DNA of 64,000 bases from contig NZ_MJGO01000037.1 in the NCBI RefSeq assembly GCF_001864895.1, forward strand, positions 31,880-95,879. The letters are read 5' to 3'. Position 1 is the stretch's first letter. The number at the start of each line of letters is the position of its first letter. The notes below the pieces were generated by a model. It saw nothing but the letters and a program-made list of their open reading frames with translations. It made no database searches and was not told where the DNA came from. Shown here in pieces: positions 41,381 to 50,116 of the stretch. Source of the stretch: Curtobacterium sp. MCBA15_009. GTDB lineage: Bacteria > Actinomycetota > Actinomycetes > Actinomycetales > Microbacteriaceae. The position numbers and the translations under genes are program-made.

Positions 41381-42016
41381 ATGTCCTCTTCGCTGTCCGG
41401 TGACGACTCCCTGCACCTGCCCGAGTTCGACGCTCCCCCCGCCGCACCGCTCGACCTCGCCCAGCAGTGGCTCGACGCCGCGGACGAGCGCGACGTCTCC
41501 GAGCCGAAGTCGATGACGCTCGCCACCGCCGGCGCCGACGGCCGGGTGTCCGCCCGCACCGTCGACGTGAAGCGGCTCGACGACCGGGGACTGGTCTTCG
41601 GCACCTCGACGCTCAGCCCGAAGGGCCGACAGCTCGCCGAGAACCCGCACGCCGCACTGCAGGTCTACTGGCGCGAGACCATGCAACAGCTCCGGTTCGA
41701 GGGCCGGGCCGTGCAGCTGTCCGACGACGAGTCCGACGCGCTGTTCGCCGACCGGTCGCCGAAGTCGCGCGCCGCCACGGCGATCGCCGACCAGTCCGCC
41801 GTGCTCGAGCCCCGGACGCTGCAGGACCTCATCGACGACGCCAACGTGCTGCTCGACGAGTCCGACGACGACGTGCCGCGCCCCGCGGGGTGGGTCGCCT
41901 GGCGCCTCGAGCCCGAGCTCGTCGAGTTCTGGCACGGCAGCCGCGACCGGATGCACCGCCGCCTGCAGTACGCGCTCGCCGACGGCGCCTGGTCGGCCAC
42001 GCGTCTGCAGCCGTAG
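41381..42016 (+). CDS. Pyridoxamine 5'-phosphate oxidase family protein (PdxH-like)
   Basis: 211 aa. FMN-binding split-barrel pattern: SMTLATAGADGRVSARTVDVKRLDDRGLVFGTS, SPKGRQLAENPHAALQVYW, EGRAVQLSDDESDALFADR, and a PdxH-like end (VEFWHGSRDRMHRRLQY ... RLQP). It is likely a PNPOx or close relative making PLP, which the nearby DesA-type decarboxylase uses, though that link is only thematic. ATG 41381 has GGGTGGGGG upstream; GTG 41372 is a weaker alternative. Confidence 0.8.
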   Translation: MSSSLSGDDSLHLPEFDAPPAAPLDLAQQWLDAADERDVSEPKSMTLATAGADGRVSARTVDVKRLDDRGLVFGTSTLSPKGRQLAENPHAALQVYWRETMQQLRFEGRAVQLSDDESDALFADRSPKSRAATAIADQSAVLEPRTLQDLIDDANVLLDESDDDVPRPAGWVAWRLEPELVEFWHGSRDRMHRRLQYALADGAWSATRLQP

Positions 42017-42078
42017 ACGGCCTCGCTCCCGCTGCCCCCACGACGGCGTCGTGCGGCGCCCGCGCGCCCCGCACCGCC

Positions 42079-42138
42079 GCACAACCAAAGTGCACTCGAA
42101 CCGCGGAATTCCGCGGCGCGAGCGCACTTCGGTTGTGC
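42079..42138. repeat. 60 bp imperfect palindrome with nested 16 bp perfect palindrome
   Basis: Outer 20-nt arms match in 18 positions (GCACAACC ... GGTTGTGC ends). The centre is CCGCGGAATTCCGCGG, itself a perfect palindrome. It lies in a 188 bp gap between the convergent PdxH-like and siderophore genes. It can serve as a bidirectional terminator. The size and nested design also suit a REP-type mobile palindrome. Confidence 0.7.
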
Positions 42139-42204
42139 AAGTGGGAGCGGAACCGGCCGACGTGACGCCGACGCAGAGCGAGCGCGGAACGGAACGGAAC
42201 CGCC

Positions 42205-44676
42205 CTACCGCCCGATGGGGTTCGCCATCGCCCCCGCCCGGATGAGCGACGCCGACTGGTCCGCCAGGTCGACCATCGACAGGGTGTTCCGCAGCTGCAG
42301 CCGGTTCAGGCACGAGTGCTCGAACGTCGGCACCCGCAGGTCCAGGGGACGCCGGCGGTCCGGGTGCGCGGCGGCGTGGGCGTCGACGCACTCCCCGACG
42401 ACCTGCCAGAAGCGGGCCTCGGGCAGCACCCCGTCGTCGTCCAGGATCGCGGCGACGAACCGCAGCACCCCGTCGAACACGTCGGTGAACACGGCGAGCG
42501 CCGCTTCGTCGTCGGACACCGGGTGCACGATCCGCTCGACGTCCGCGGGGACCGGCCGGTCGGCGTCGCGCCCGAGCACCACGACCTCTTCGCCGATGTC
42601 CTTCATGACGGCACGGACCACGACGCCGTCCCGCACGACGAGCACCAGGTTCTCGCCGTGCGGCATGAAGGCCAGCTCGTGCACGGTCAGGCAGTGCACG
42701 ACGGGCAGCAGGTAGGCGTCGAGCCAGCGCCGCACCCACTCGTCGGCGGGCAGCCCGGAGGCCGCGATCAGCGCCGAGACCACGGCTGCCCCCGAGGCGT
42801 CCCGGTGCAGCAGCGCCGCCATGGTGAGCAGCTGCTCGCCCCCGGCCAGGTGCGGGACCGGGCTCTCCCGCCACAGCGCCGCGAGCATCTTCCGCTGCGG
42901 CGAGGACACGTCGACCCGGTGGTACGCGTCGCCGGTGTACCCGATGGACGCGTGCTCCCGCAGGACCGAGAAGCCGGCGGCGGCGAGCGTGGGGTCGGCG
43001 GCGACGATCCCGGCGACCCAGTCGTTCACCGCCGGGGTGTTCCGCATGTACGCGGGGGACATCCCCCGCAGGAACCCCATGTTCTGCACGGCGAGCGCCG
43101 TCTTGACGTACGAGCGTGCCGGCTCGGTGCGGTTGAACGCGGTGCGGATCGACTGCTGCGGCTGGTACTCGTCCGGCCCCTCGCCCAGGTCGACGAGGTC
43201 CTGCCGACCCAGGTCGGGCGCGAAGGTCACGGCGATCCGGTGCTGCCACTGCCACGGGTGCACGGGCAGCCACACGTAGTCGTCGGGGTCGAGCCCGCGA
43301 CGCTCCAGCGTGGCCCGGAACCCGGCCACGACGTCCGCCGACAGCTCCGACTCCCAGTGCGCCTGCTCGGTGCGGTCCGCGGCGAGCGCCAGGTGCGTGT
43401 GCTCGCGTCGGGCGGCGAGCCACCGGTACCGGAACCGGCCGCCGGACTCGGGCGCGAAGGCCCGGTACTCGTCGAGCCCGAACCCGATCCGTCCGTTCGC
43501 GGCGACGAAGGCCGGGTGCCCCTCGGTCATCGCCGATTCGACGTCCTGGAAGGAGGCGACAGCGGCGTCGACGGATCCCCCGGCCCGCCCGCGCGCGAGC
43601 TGCGCCGCCGACGGCCCACCCCGCCGGTGCTTCGCCGCCGCACTCGCCAGGGTCGAGGCGATCTCCTCCAGGTACGTCCCCAGCAACTCGTCGGGGATCC
43701 CGAGCACGTCGCGCAGCTCGAGCACGAGCTCCTGCGCACGGAGCGGCGCCGGCGCCCCCGCACGGGTCCGCGTCAGCGAGGCCTCGTCCATCGACCAGTG
43801 CTCGAGCACGTGCTGCCGCGCCCGGAACCGGTAGGTCGACTCCCCCGCGTCGAGCTGCCACCCGTCCCCGTCCGGCACGGGTGCGATCAGCCGTTCGTGG
43901 GTGAACTCCGCGATCGCCTTCGCGACGAGGTGCCGTTCGGCGGGTTCCAGGTGCTCGGGCCGCAGGTGCGCGGCCGGCCCGTCGCCGTCGGGGACGCCGA
44001 TGCGGTCGGTGTCGAGCACCGACAGCAGGGCCCGCTTGCCGTCGACGTCCACCTGTCGCAGCGCACGGAACCCGACCTCGGCGTTCTTCGCCTGCACGGC
44101 GGTGTTCCGCACGTCCGGTTCGACGACGACCCGACGCGCACCGAGGGCGTCCCGGCAGTGCTCGACGACGGCACGCATCACCGCGCTGGTCAGGCCGCGC
44201 ACACGACGGTCCGCGGGCGCCGGCGCGACGAGCAGGTGCATGCCGACGTCGCCCGGCTCCGCCGCCCACACGTCGGTGAGCAGGACGGCGGCGGGGTCGT
44301 AGGTCTCCGCCAGGAAGCACGGTTCGCCGTTCCGGCGGCCGAGCCACGCGGCCTGTGCGGGGTCCGACTGCACGCCGGCCAGGTAGTCCCGGACGCCGTC
44401 CACGTCGAGGTCGCCCATCCCCCACCACGACGAGGCCGGGTGGGCGAGCCACGACTGCACGACGGCGGCGTCGCGTTCCGGGTCCACGGGTTCGACGGTC
44501 AGGAGGCCCGGCTCGGCTCCCACAGGCGCAGTCGCCCCGTGTGCGTCGACGGTCGCAGTGCCCTCGACAGGGTCTCCCACACCGGTGCCCTCCACAGTGT
44601 CCTCAACACCGGCGCCCACCACAGTGCCCTCCACACCGGCGCCCGCCGCGCCGGTGCTGTCGACAACGGCGCTCAT
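42205..44676 (-). CDS. Fused siderophore N-acyltransferase / NIS synthetase (DesC-DesD fusion)
   Basis: 823 aa. The N-terminal 45 residues are a repetitive Gly-Val-Glu-Thr linker. A GNAT-type acyltransferase of the AlcB/RhbD/DesC kind follows (about 60-215; WWGMGDLDVDGVRDYLAG; GDVGMHLLVAPA). An IucA/IucC-type NIS synthetase follows (about 225-820; YVWLPVHPWQWQHRI, then QQSIRTAFNRTEPARSYVKTAL, and HGENLVLVVRDGVVVRAVMKDIG). Normally desC and desD are separate. The enzyme would acylate N-hydroxycadaverine and join/cyclise the units into a desferrioxamine. It overlaps desB by 4 bp (ATGA). Confidence 0.88.
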   Translation of the reverse strand: MSAVVDSTGAAGAGVEGTVVGAGVEDTVEGTGVGDPVEGTATVDAHGATAPVGAEPGLLTVEPVDPERDAAVVQSWLAHPASSWWGMGDLDVDGVRDYLAGVQSDPAQAAWLGRRNGEPCFLAETYDPAAVLLTDVWAAEPGDVGMHLLVAPAPADRRVRGLTSAVMRAVVEHCRDALGARRVVVEPDVRNTAVQAKNAEVGFRALRQVDVDGKRALLSVLDTDRIGVPDGDGPAAHLRPEHLEPAERHLVAKAIAEFTHERLIAPVPDGDGWQLDAGESTYRFRARQHVLEHWSMDEASLTRTRAGAPAPLRAQELVLELRDVLGIPDELLGTYLEEIASTLASAAAKHRRGGPSAAQLARGRAGGSVDAAVASFQDVESAMTEGHPAFVAANGRIGFGLDEYRAFAPESGGRFRYRWLAARREHTHLALAADRTEQAHWESELSADVVAGFRATLERRGLDPDDYVWLPVHPWQWQHRIAVTFAPDLGRQDLVDLGEGPDEYQPQQSIRTAFNRTEPARSYVKTALAVQNMGFLRGMSPAYMRNTPAVNDWVAGIVAADPTLAAAGFSVLREHASIGYTGDAYHRVDVSSPQRKMLAALWRESPVPHLAGGEQLLTMAALLHRDASGAAVVSALIAASGLPADEWVRRWLDAYLLPVVHCLTVHELAFMPHGENLVLVVRDGVVVRAVMKDIGEEVVVLGRDADRPVPADVERIVHPVSDDEAALAVFTDVFDGVLRFVAAILDDDGVLPEARFWQVVGECVDAHAAAHPDRRRPLDLRVPTFEHSCLNRLQLRNTLSMVDLADQSASLIRAGAMANPIGR

Positions 44677-46082
44677 GCGGACACCTCCGCACGCTCGGTC
44701 GTGCACCCGGCCGGTGCGCTGTGCGCGCTGGCGGGCGGGGCCGTGGACGGCGCTGCTGTCGGCTGCCCCGAGGCGGGCAGGCCGAACTCCTGGAAGGCGA
44801 TCCGGGCCTCCAGGCCGTACACGGGGCGACCCGTGACGGACCGGATGATCGACGCGTTCCGCCACGCACCCATGCCGAGGTCGGGCGCGGTCAGGCCGTG
44901 CGTGTGCTCCTCGGCGTTCTGCACCCAGATGCGTCCGCCCAGGGTGTCGACGTGGTGGTCGCGGGCGACGGCCAGGCGACCGCGGGAGTCGCGGGCGACG
45001 AGGTGCTCGACCGGGTCGAGGAACCGCGGGACACGCGGGGTGTACCCGGTGGCGAGCACGAGCTGCTCGACCTCGTGCTCGTACGTCTGGTCGAGCTGCT
45101 CGTGGCGGAGCGTCAGCCGGTACGTGCCGCGGTCGGCGAGCCAGGCGGCGTCGACGACGCTCGTCTCGGTCCGGAGCGTCGTCGGGACCGGTCCCCGCGC
45201 GCTGATCCGGTACAGCTGGTCGTAGAGCTCATCGACCAGGTCGGCGCTGATGCCCTTGTACAGGCCACGCTGCTCCCGCCCGAGACGGTCGCGGACGGCT
45301 TCGGGCAGCCCGTGGAAGTGGTCCGTGTACTCCGGGCTCGTCATCTCGAGGGTGAGCTTGGTGTCCTCCATCGGGAAGAACCGCGGCGACCGGGTGATCC
45401 AGTCGAGGCGGTAGCCGTCCTGGCGGATGTCCTCGAGCAGGTCGCGGTAGACCTCGGCGGCGGACTGCCCACTGCCGATCACCGCGATCGAGCCGGCACC
45501 GCGGAGCGCGTCGCGGTTCGGCAGGAAGTCGGCCGAGTGGATCGCCGGGCCGTCGATGCCGCGCAGCGGGGCGGGGACGGACGGCTCGGTGCCGATGCCC
45601 ACGACGACGTGCCGTGCGCGGTACGTCTCGGGGCCCTGGTCGGTCTCGGCGTGCACCGTGAACGTGTCGGTGACCGGGTCGTGCTCGACGGCCGTCACCC
45701 GGCGGCCCCAGCGGAGGGTGTCGAGCCGGTCGGCGGCCCAGCGGCAGTAGGCGTCGTACTCGCTGCGCAGGGGGTGGAAGTCCTCGCGGATGTAGAACGG
45801 GTACAGGCGCCCGGTCTCCTTGAGCCAGGCGAGGAACGAGAACGGCGAGGTCGGGTCGGCCATCGTCACCAGGTCGGCGAGGAACGGCACCTGGATCGTG
45901 GCGTCGTCGAGCATCATGCCGTGGTGCCAGGCGAAGCCGTCGGCGGCGTCGAGGAACACCGCGTCGAGGTCGTCGAGCGGGTCGGTCAGGCAGGCGAGGC
46001 CGAGGTTGAACGGACCGATGCCGATGCCGACGACGTCGTGCACGGGGCGGTCGGCGGCCTGGCGGCCGTCAGCGGCGGTCAT
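44673..46082 (-). CDS. desB: Cadaverine/lysine N-monooxygenase (DesB-like)
   Basis: 469 aa. FAD site GIGIGPFNLGLA (about 19-30), substrate/flavin region HHGMMLDDATIQVPFLADLVT, NADPH site GSGQSAAEVYRDLL, and the family motif LATGYTPRVP. Class B-like N-hydroxylating monooxygenase of the IucD/DesB group; it makes N-hydroxycadaverine. The last 30 residues are Ala/Pro/Ser-rich and dispensable-looking. ATG 46082 overlaps the desA stop by 4 bp. Confidence 0.9.
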   Translation of the reverse strand: MTAADGRQAADRPVHDVVGIGIGPFNLGLACLTDPLDDLDAVFLDAADGFAWHHGMMLDDATIQVPFLADLVTMADPTSPFSFLAWLKETGRLYPFYIREDFHPLRSEYDAYCRWAADRLDTLRWGRRVTAVEHDPVTDTFTVHAETDQGPETYRARHVVVGIGTEPSVPAPLRGIDGPAIHSADFLPNRDALRGAGSIAVIGSGQSAAEVYRDLLEDIRQDGYRLDWITRSPRFFPMEDTKLTLEMTSPEYTDHFHGLPEAVRDRLGREQRGLYKGISADLVDELYDQLYRISARGPVPTTLRTETSVVDAAWLADRGTYRLTLRHEQLDQTYEHEVEQLVLATGYTPRVPRFLDPVEHLVARDSRGRLAVARDHHVDTLGGRIWVQNAEEHTHGLTAPDLGMGAWRNASIIRSVTGRPVYGLEARIAFQEFGLPASGQPTAAPSTAPPASAHSAPAGCTTERAEVSA

Positions 46083-47500
46083 CGCGTTGCTCCTTCCGGG
46101 GCGGTGGCGGTCGCGCGGACGCGTGCTGCCGTCGCGGCGACGTGGTCGAGCGCGGCGCGCATCTGCGCCGGGGTGGTCTCGGGGTTGAGCAGGGTGAGCT
46201 TGTTGCACGGGCGGCCGTCGATCACGGTCTTCGCGATGAGCACCCGGCCCTCGGCGAGCAGGGCCGCGCGGATCGGGGCGACGAGCGCGTCGGCCTGGTC
46301 GTCGGTGACCCCGGCGGGCTGCCACCGGAACAGCACCGTGCTGAGCTGCGTCGGCGCGACGAGCACCAGGTCGGGGTGCTCGTCGACGATCCGGTGCGTG
46401 GCCGCGGCGAGGTCGATGACGGCGTCGAACGCCGCTCCGATGGCGTCCGCCCCGGACGCGCGCAGGGTGGCCCACAGCTTCAGGGCGTCGAACCGGCGGG
46501 TGGTCTGCAGCGACTTGTCGACCTGGTTCGGCTCGGCGGCGTCCTCGGGGTTCAGGTAGTCGGCGTACCAGGCGGTGCGGCGCAGGTCCTCCGGGTGCTG
46601 CACGAGCAGGGCGCTCGAGGACACCGGCTGGAAGAACGACTTGTGCAGGTCGGTCGTCACGCTCCGCGCCCGCTCGATGCCGGCGAGCAGGTGCCGACGG
46701 GTCGGGGACACGAGCAGCCCGCAGCCGTACGCGGCGTCGACGTGCAGCCAGACGCCCTCCAGGTCGCAGACGTCGGCGATCGGCTCGACCGGGTCGATCA
46801 CCCCGCGGTCGGTGGTGCCGGCGGTCGCGACGACGGCCATCGGCGTCTGCCCGGCCGCGCGGGCGGCGGCGATCGCCTCGGCGAGGGCGGCGGGCACCAT
46901 CCGGCCGGCGTCGTCGGTGGCGACGGCGACGACGGCCTCGAGCCCGAGCAGCCGGGCGGACTTCGCGATGCTGAAGTGGGTCTCCGCCGTGGTGAACACG
47001 GTGCCGCTGGTCCCGAGGGCCTCTCGTGCCAGCAGGAGGGCCTGCAGGTTCGACTGCGAGCCGCCCGAGGTGAAGATGCCGTCACCCGCGGCGAACCCGA
47101 TCCGACCGGCGAGCCAGGCGACGACGTGCCGCTCGATCTCGGTGCCGATCCGGGACTGGTCCCAGGTGTCGACCGACGGGTTCACGGCGGCGAGCACGGC
47201 CTCGGCGGCGACCGCGGGCAGCGCCACCGGGCAGTTCAGGTGCGCGAGGTACGCCGGGTCGTGGAACCAGACGGCCTCGCGGACGAACAGGGCGTCGAGT
47301 TCGGCGAGCGCGCGGTCCGTCCCGAGGGGTTCGGCGTCGAGGTCGACCGCCTGCACCCGGGCCCGGAGGACCTGCGGAGCGGTGTCGGTCGTCGGGCGGT
47401 CAGCGGCGGCGAAGCGGTCGGCCAGGCGGTCGACCGTCGACGTGACGCTGGAGCGGTACCGCTCGGCAGTGGCAGAGGTCAGCAGTTCGATGGGTGTCAC
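46079..47500 (-). CDS. desA: PLP-dependent lysine decarboxylase (DesA-like)
   Basis: 473 aa, group II decarboxylase family. Features: LAHLNCPVALPAVAAEAV, FTSGGSQSNLQALLLARE, ATAGTTDRGVIDP, HVDAAYG (cofactor Asp) and the Schiff-base lysine in TTDLHKSFF (K287). It makes cadaverine, first step of the desferrioxamine pathway. GTG 47500 (VTPIELLTS) is preferred: the iron box ends 2 bp upstream. A GTG at 47521 would put the box inside the coding region. Part of desA-desB-desCD with 4 bp overlaps. Confidence 0.88.
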   Translation of the reverse strand: MTPIELLTSATAERYRSSVTSTVDRLADRFAAADRPTTDTAPQVLRARVQAVDLDAEPLGTDRALAELDALFVREAVWFHDPAYLAHLNCPVALPAVAAEAVLAAVNPSVDTWDQSRIGTEIERHVVAWLAGRIGFAAGDGIFTSGGSQSNLQALLLAREALGTSGTVFTTAETHFSIAKSARLLGLEAVVAVATDDAGRMVPAALAEAIAAARAAGQTPMAVVATAGTTDRGVIDPVEPIADVCDLEGVWLHVDAAYGCGLLVSPTRRHLLAGIERARSVTTDLHKSFFQPVSSSALLVQHPEDLRRTAWYADYLNPEDAAEPNQVDKSLQTTRRFDALKLWATLRASGADAIGAAFDAVIDLAAATHRIVDEHPDLVLVAPTQLSTVLFRWQPAGVTDDQADALVAPIRAALLAEGRVLIAKTVIDGRPCNKLTLLNPETTPAQMRAALDHVAATAARVRATATAPEGATR

Positions 47501-47501
47501 G

Positions 47502-47520
47502 TTAGGTAAGGCTAACCTCA
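47502..47520 (-). promoter_or_regulatory. IdeR/DmdR1-type iron box of the siderophore operon
   Basis: TTAGGTAAGGCTAACCTCA on the plus strand matches the actinobacterial consensus TTAGGTTAGGCTAACCTAA at 17 of 19 positions. On the coding strand it contains TAGCCT, a possible -10 lying 8 bp before GTG 47500. The Fe-bound repressor would cover the promoter of a leaderless transcript. Confidence 0.88.
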
Positions 47521-47659
47521 CCTCTGCTGCACTGCCACCCGAACAGGGGTGGACTCCCAGGTCTCGGGCGTGCCGCGTCGCCGTCCGGGCGCGACGGAGG
47601 CGCCCCGACGGGCGAGCGGCGGGTGAACGGACGTTCAGTCGTCCGTCGGCGACCTCGGA

Positions 47660-50101
47660 CTAGAGCTTCTCGATCGGAGCGATCTTGATGAGCAGCTTCT
47701 TGCGTCCGGCGGAGTCGAAGGCGATCTCGGCGATCCGCTTGGCGCCCTGGCCGGTCACCGCCGAGACGGTCCCCTCGCCGAAGTCGACGTGCGAGATGCG
47801 GTCACCGGCTGCCAGCTCCATGTCGCCGTTGTCCCGGACCTGACCGGAGACCCGGTTCGCCCACTCGGTCTTCGGACGGGTCTTCGACGCCGCGGCGGCA
47901 CGGTCGTACGAGCCGCCGCCCCAACCGCCACCACCGCGGTAGCCACCGCCACCACCGCCCGTGCCGCCGTCACGCTTGGCGTTCAGCGCACGGGGCTGCG
48001 TGCCGCCACGGCTGTTCGCCATGCCCGGCGACTGCTTCCACTCGATGAGCCCCTCGGGGATCTCCTGCAGGAAGCGCGACGGCATGGCCACGTTGACGTC
48101 GCCGAACTGCGCGCGGGTCATCGCGAGGGACAGGAACAGGACCTTCTTCGCGCGCGTGATCCCGACGTAGAACAGCCGGCGTTCCTCGGACGGGCCGCCC
48201 GGCTCGGCGGCGGACATCCGGTGCGGCAGCAGGTCTTCCTCGACACCGGTCAGGAACACCGCGTCGTACTCCAGGCCCTTCGCCGTGTGCAGGGTCATCA
48301 GCGAGACGGTCCCGGACGAGTCGTCGAGCTCGTCCGCCGCGGCGACGAGCGAGACCTCGGTCAGGAAGTCGGAGAGGGTGCCCTCGGGGTTGTTCTTCTG
48401 GAACTCGCGCGTGACGGCGACGAGTTCGTCGATGTTGTCGGCGCGGGCGGCGTCCTGCGCGTCGGGCGACTTCCGCAGGTTCTCGAGCAGACCGGAGCCG
48501 TCGAGGAGCTGCGTCAGCGTGTCGACGACCGGCTGCGTCGGCGCCTTCTCGGAGACGGTGTCGAGCAGCCCCGCGAACTCCGTGATGGCGTTCCGCACCT
48601 TCGGGCCGAAGCCGAGTTCGCCGGCGTGCCGCAGCGCGTCGCGCATCGTCGTCTCGTGCTCGTCGGCGTAGCGCTGCAGGGTCGTCTCGGTGACGGCACC
48701 GATGCCCCGCTTCGGCACGTTGAGGATGCGCCGCAACGCCATCGGGTCGGCGGGGTTCGCGACCGTGATCAGGTACGCCATGGCGTCCTTGATCTCGGCG
48801 CGCTCGTAGAACTTCGTGCCGCCGAGCACCCGGTAGGGGATCGCCGCACGGATGAAGATCTCCTCGAGCGCACGGGTCTGCGAGTTCGTCCGGTAGAACA
48901 CCGCCATGTCGCGGTAGTCCATGCCGTCCTCGCGCAGGCGCTGGATCTCGTCGGCGACGAACTGGGCCTCGTCGTGGCCGGTGTACCCGGTGAAGCCGAC
49001 GATCTTCTCGCCGGCGCCGACGTCGGTGAACAGGCTCTTCGCCTGCCGGTCGAAGTTGTTCGCGATGACGGCGTTCGCGGCGTCGAGGATGTTCTGCGTC
49101 GAGCGGTAGTTCTGCTCGAGCAGGATCGTCTTCGAGTTCGGGAAGTCGCGCTCGAACTCGACGATGTTCCGGATGTCGGCCCCGCGGAACGCGTAGATCG
49201 ACTGGTCCGAGTCGCCGACCACCGTCAGGGACGCGGGGGCGATCGAACCGTCGGTCTCGCGCATGCGGGCGACGTGCTGGCCGGCATCCTCGAGCTTGTC
49301 GACCTGCTCGACGGGCACCGGACGGGTGAGTTCACGGATCAGGGCGTACTGGGCGTGGTTGGTGTCCTGGTACTCGTCGACCAGGATGAACCGGAAGCGG
49401 CGCTGGTACAGGGCCGCGACGTCCGGGAAGGCCCGGAAGAGGAACACCGTCTGGCCGATGAGGTCGTCGAAGTCGAACGCGTTCGCCCGACGGAGCTCGT
49501 TCGTGTAGCGCCGGAACACCTCGGTGAACATGACCTCTTGCGGGTCGTTCGCGTTGATGTTGCGCGCGTACGTGTCGATGTCCCGCAGCTCGTTCTTGAG
49601 CTTCGAGATCTTCGACGCCGCGGCACCGACCGTCAGCCCGAGCGAGTCGGCCTCGAGCTCCTTGATGATCCGCTTGAGCAGTGCCCGCGAGTCGGCGGAG
49701 TCGTAGATCGTGAACGACTGCGGGAACCCGAACCGCTCGGCCTCGCGCCGGAGGATCCGCACGCAGGCCGAGTGGAACGTCGAGATCCACATCCCCTCGG
49801 CCTCGCCGCCGACCAGCGCACGGACGCGCTCGCGCATCTCGGCGGCGGCCTTGTTCGTGAACGTGATCGCCAGGATCTGCGACGGCCAGGCCTCGCGGTT
49901 GGCGAGCAGCAGCGCGATCCGGCGCGTGAGCACGCTCGTCTTGCCGGAACCGGCTCCGGCCACGATCAGCAGGGACTCGCCGCGGTACTCGACGGCTTCC
50001 TTCTGCTGGGGGTTCAGACCCGCGGTGAACGGGTCCTCGTACGCACGGGCACCGGCGCCCGGCTCGGGCGTCGATTCGAAGGGGTCGAGCACGATCGTCA
50101 T
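47660..50101 (-). CDS. pcrA: ATP-dependent DNA helicase PcrA/UvrD1
   Basis: 813 aa. UvrD-like motifs: Q-motif LNPQQKEAV, Walker A GAGSGKT (about 49-55), ITFTNKAA, DEYQDTN (Walker B), GDSDQSIYAFRGA, QNYRS, LMTLHTAKGLEYD and FYVGITRA. A Gly/Ser-rich linker leads to a C-terminal Tudor-like domain (DRISHVDFGEGTVSAVTGQGAKRIAEIAF), which in PcrA contacts RNA polymerase. ATG 50101 has a -10 (TAGACT) 9 bp upstream. Confidence 0.96.
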   Translation of the reverse strand: MTIVLDPFESTPEPGAGARAYEDPFTAGLNPQQKEAVEYRGESLLIVAGAGSGKTSVLTRRIALLLANREAWPSQILAITFTNKAAAEMRERVRALVGGEAEGMWISTFHSACVRILRREAERFGFPQSFTIYDSADSRALLKRIIKELEADSLGLTVGAAASKISKLKNELRDIDTYARNINANDPQEVMFTEVFRRYTNELRRANAFDFDDLIGQTVFLFRAFPDVAALYQRRFRFILVDEYQDTNHAQYALIRELTRPVPVEQVDKLEDAGQHVARMRETDGSIAPASLTVVGDSDQSIYAFRGADIRNIVEFERDFPNSKTILLEQNYRSTQNILDAANAVIANNFDRQAKSLFTDVGAGEKIVGFTGYTGHDEAQFVADEIQRLREDGMDYRDMAVFYRTNSQTRALEEIFIRAAIPYRVLGGTKFYERAEIKDAMAYLITVANPADPMALRRILNVPKRGIGAVTETTLQRYADEHETTMRDALRHAGELGFGPKVRNAITEFAGLLDTVSEKAPTQPVVDTLTQLLDGSGLLENLRKSPDAQDAARADNIDELVAVTREFQKNNPEGTLSDFLTEVSLVAAADELDDSSGTVSLMTLHTAKGLEYDAVFLTGVEEDLLPHRMSAAEPGGPSEERRLFYVGITRAKKVLFLSLAMTRAQFGDVNVAMPSRFLQEIPEGLIEWKQSPGMANSRGGTQPRALNAKRDGGTGGGGGGYRGGGGWGGGSYDRAAAASKTRPKTEWANRVSGQVRDNGDMELAAGDRISHVDFGEGTVSAVTGQGAKRIAEIAFDSAGRKKLLIKIAPIEKL

Positions 50102-50110
50102 GTCCGGGAC

Positions 50111-50116
50111 AGTCTA
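50111..50116 (-). promoter_or_regulatory. -10 element (TAGACT) of pcrA, overlapping an upstream stop codon
   Basis: TAGACT, then 9 bp, then ATG at 50101. Its first three bases are the TAG stop codon of the phosphodiesterase gene. Confidence 0.5.

Noticed and set aside
21928-47659. Prophage or integrative element
   Set aside because: No integrase, capsid, portal, relaxase or tRNA attachment site is seen, and the genes have ordinary metabolic or secretion roles.
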